DNA of 64,000 nucleotides. It comes from Streptomyces cyaneogriseus subsp. noncyanogenus (lineage in GTDB: Bacteria; Actinomycetota; Actinomycetes; Streptomycetales; Streptomycetaceae). This document shows, in pieces, positions 63,011 through 64,000 of this stretch. A program made the position numbers and the translations under genes. Each line of letters begins with the position of its first letter. Position 1 is the stretch's first letter. Where the stretch lies: NCBI RefSeq assembly GCF_000931445.1, contig NZ_CP010849.1, forward strand, positions 3,720,001 through 3,784,000. The letters run 5' to 3'. The notes under the pieces were generated by a model that had not been told where the DNA came from, did no database searches, and was given only the letters and a program-made list of their open reading frames with translations.

Positions 63011-64000
63011 CTACTTCAGGCCGATCGCCGCGCAGTCGGCCGCGTAGGCGGCGGTGCAGATGTCGGACACCTCGTAGATGCCGTCCGCGACGACGGTGCT
63101 CCCGATGTTCGACCGGGTCAGGGAGACGACGGGCAGGAGCTGCGCCGGGATGCCCTTGTGGGTGGGGCTGTCGACCTTGTCCCGGGTCAGCGCGTCGAAC
63201 TGGATGTCCCGCCCCTGCACCTTGGCCACGGCCATCTCGGCGGCGCTCTCCGCCTCCTGCGGGTAGGGCTTGTAGACGCTCATGTACTGCTCGCCCGCGA
63301 CGATCCGCTGCACCGCGGCCAGGTCGGCGTCCTGTCCGGTGACCGGCGGCAGGTCGGTGACGCCCGCCGCCTTCAGCGCCTTGACGATGCCGCCCGCCAT
63401 GCCGTCGTTGGCGGAGTACACCGCGGCGATGTTGTCCTTGCCGATCGCGCCGATCGCCTCGGCCATGTTGGCCTCGGCGTTCTCCGGCTTCCAGTCCTCG
63501 GTGTCGTAGGACTTGGCGATGGTCACCTTGCCGTTCAGCTCGGACATCGCGCCCGCCTTGAACTGCTTGGCGTTGGGGTCGGTGGGCGAGCCGTTCATCA
63601 TGACGACCCTGGCCGAGCCGCCGGCCTTGTCGCCGAGCGCCTCCAGCAGGGCCCGCCCCTGGGCCTCGCCGACCAGCTCGTTGTCGAAGGAGATGTAGGC
63701 GTCGATCGGGCCCTCGGCCAGCCGGTCGTAGGCGATGACCGGGATGCCCGCCTCCTTGGCCTTGCGCACGCCCTCCGCGACCGCGTGCGCGTCCACGGCG
63801 TCCAGCACGATCACGTCGACCCGGTCGTCGATCATCTTCTGCAACTGCTCGGCCTGCTTGTCGGCGCTGGCCTGCGCGTTGGCGTACTCGACCTTGCCCT
63901 TGTTCTTCGTGAGGGAGGCGACCTTCTCCTTGAAGATGGGGTAGTCGAACTGCTCGTAGCGGGTGTTCGCCGTCTCCGGGAGCAGCAGGCCCACCGTGAT
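63011..64000 (-). CDS. Sugar ABC transporter substrate-binding protein (5' partial)
   Basis: The N-terminus, including any signal peptide, is beyond the window. Visible: VGLLLPETANTRYEQFDYPIF, DVIVLDAVDAHAVAEGVRKAKEAGIPVIAYDR, VYSANDGMAGGIVKALKAAG and VTGQDADLAAVQRIVAGEQYMSVYKPY. This is the type I periplasmic-binding fold of xylose/ribose/galactose carriers (XylF/ChvE-like). At least 329 residues seen. The permease and ATPase genes should be the next genes upstream or downstream outside the window. Confidence 0.93.
   Translation of the reverse strand: MTVGLLLPETANTRYEQFDYPIFKEKVASLTKNKGKVEYANAQASADKQAEQLQKMIDDRVDVIVLDAVDAHAVAEGVRKAKEAGIPVIAYDRLAEGPIDAYISFDNELVGEAQGRALLEALGDKAGGSARVVMMNGSPTDPNAKQFKAGAMSELNGKVTIAKSYDTEDWKPENAEANMAEAIGAIGKDNIAAVYSANDGMAGGIVKALKAAGVTDLPPVTGQDADLAAVQRIVAGEQYMSVYKPYPQEAESAAEMAVAKVQGRDIQFDALTRDKVDSPTHKGIPAQLLPVVSLTRSNIGSTVVADGIYEVSDICTAAYAADCAAIGLK

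Overview
This is a very GC-rich (>70%), high coding density segment of a Streptomyces chromosome. Typical features are strong third-position GC, GTG/TTG starts, GGAGG-type ribosome sites, AbaA/WhiJ-like XRE plus DUF397 regulators, ECF sigma factors, HspR/HAIR control of clpB, and a core gene order (ask-asd, recR-ybaB, purA, fba-pyrE, clpB) that I associate with the central chromosome of this genus. I see no rRNA, tRNA, CRISPR array or insertion sequence.

Layout. 1-9 kb: the 3' part of a protein-kinase/Nudix-like fusion gene, a small membrane protein, a secreted I36/FG-GAP protein, a zinc-ribbon protein, a SulP anion transporter divergent from a MerR regulator, a 55-residue acidic protein and a two-RCK potassium-channel-like NAD-binding protein. 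9-16.6 kb: S9 peptidase, SURF1, an ECF sigma factor coupled to a membrane anti-sigma-like protein, then asd-ask with an internal start for the aspartokinase beta subunit. 17-25.9 kb: small secreted protein, DUF5063, recR, ybaB, a SLATT-type membrane protein, a Ser/Thr kinase, a class III aminotransferase and a GntR regulator. 26.2-31.7 kb: an RHS polymorphic toxin with a low-GC nuclease tip and one or two immunity candidates. 32-34 kb: a WhiJ/BldB-like XRE-DUF397 locus with two small partners. 34-43 kb: purA, a lipid-kinase-like gene, a GbsR/MarR regulator divergent from an ABC exporter, a P450 and a two-component pair. 43.4-47.3 kb: a kynurenine-pathway cluster (putative formamidase, TetR, kynureninase, tryptophan dioxygenase). 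47.4-59.4 kb: DUF3151, fba, pyrE, aldose epimerase, CoxG-like protein, spermidine-synthase-like protein, DUF2617, a Gly/Cys-rich protein, an aminotransferase, YbjN and clpB. 59.5-64 kb: a PPOX protein, then two convergent paralogous LuxR regulators beside a tiny secreted peptide and a ligand-less Rieske-like protein, and a sugar-binding ABC lipoprotein running off the end.

A technical point dominates the first 6 kb. Three perfect copies of a 42-bp sequence containing loxP (2563-2604, 5137-5178, 5218-5259) match my memory of the 454 Titanium paired-end linker. They are flanked by duplicated gene fragments. They are almost certainly assembly artefacts that falsely lengthen the FG-GAP gene and break sulP; removing them restores one clean frame in each gene.

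The most interesting biology is the RHS toxin/immunity module, the kinase-Nudix fusion, the LuxR/micro-peptide/Rieske-like locus at 60-63 kb, the WhiJ-like locus with its 16-bp perfect palindrome, and the compact kynurenine cluster.
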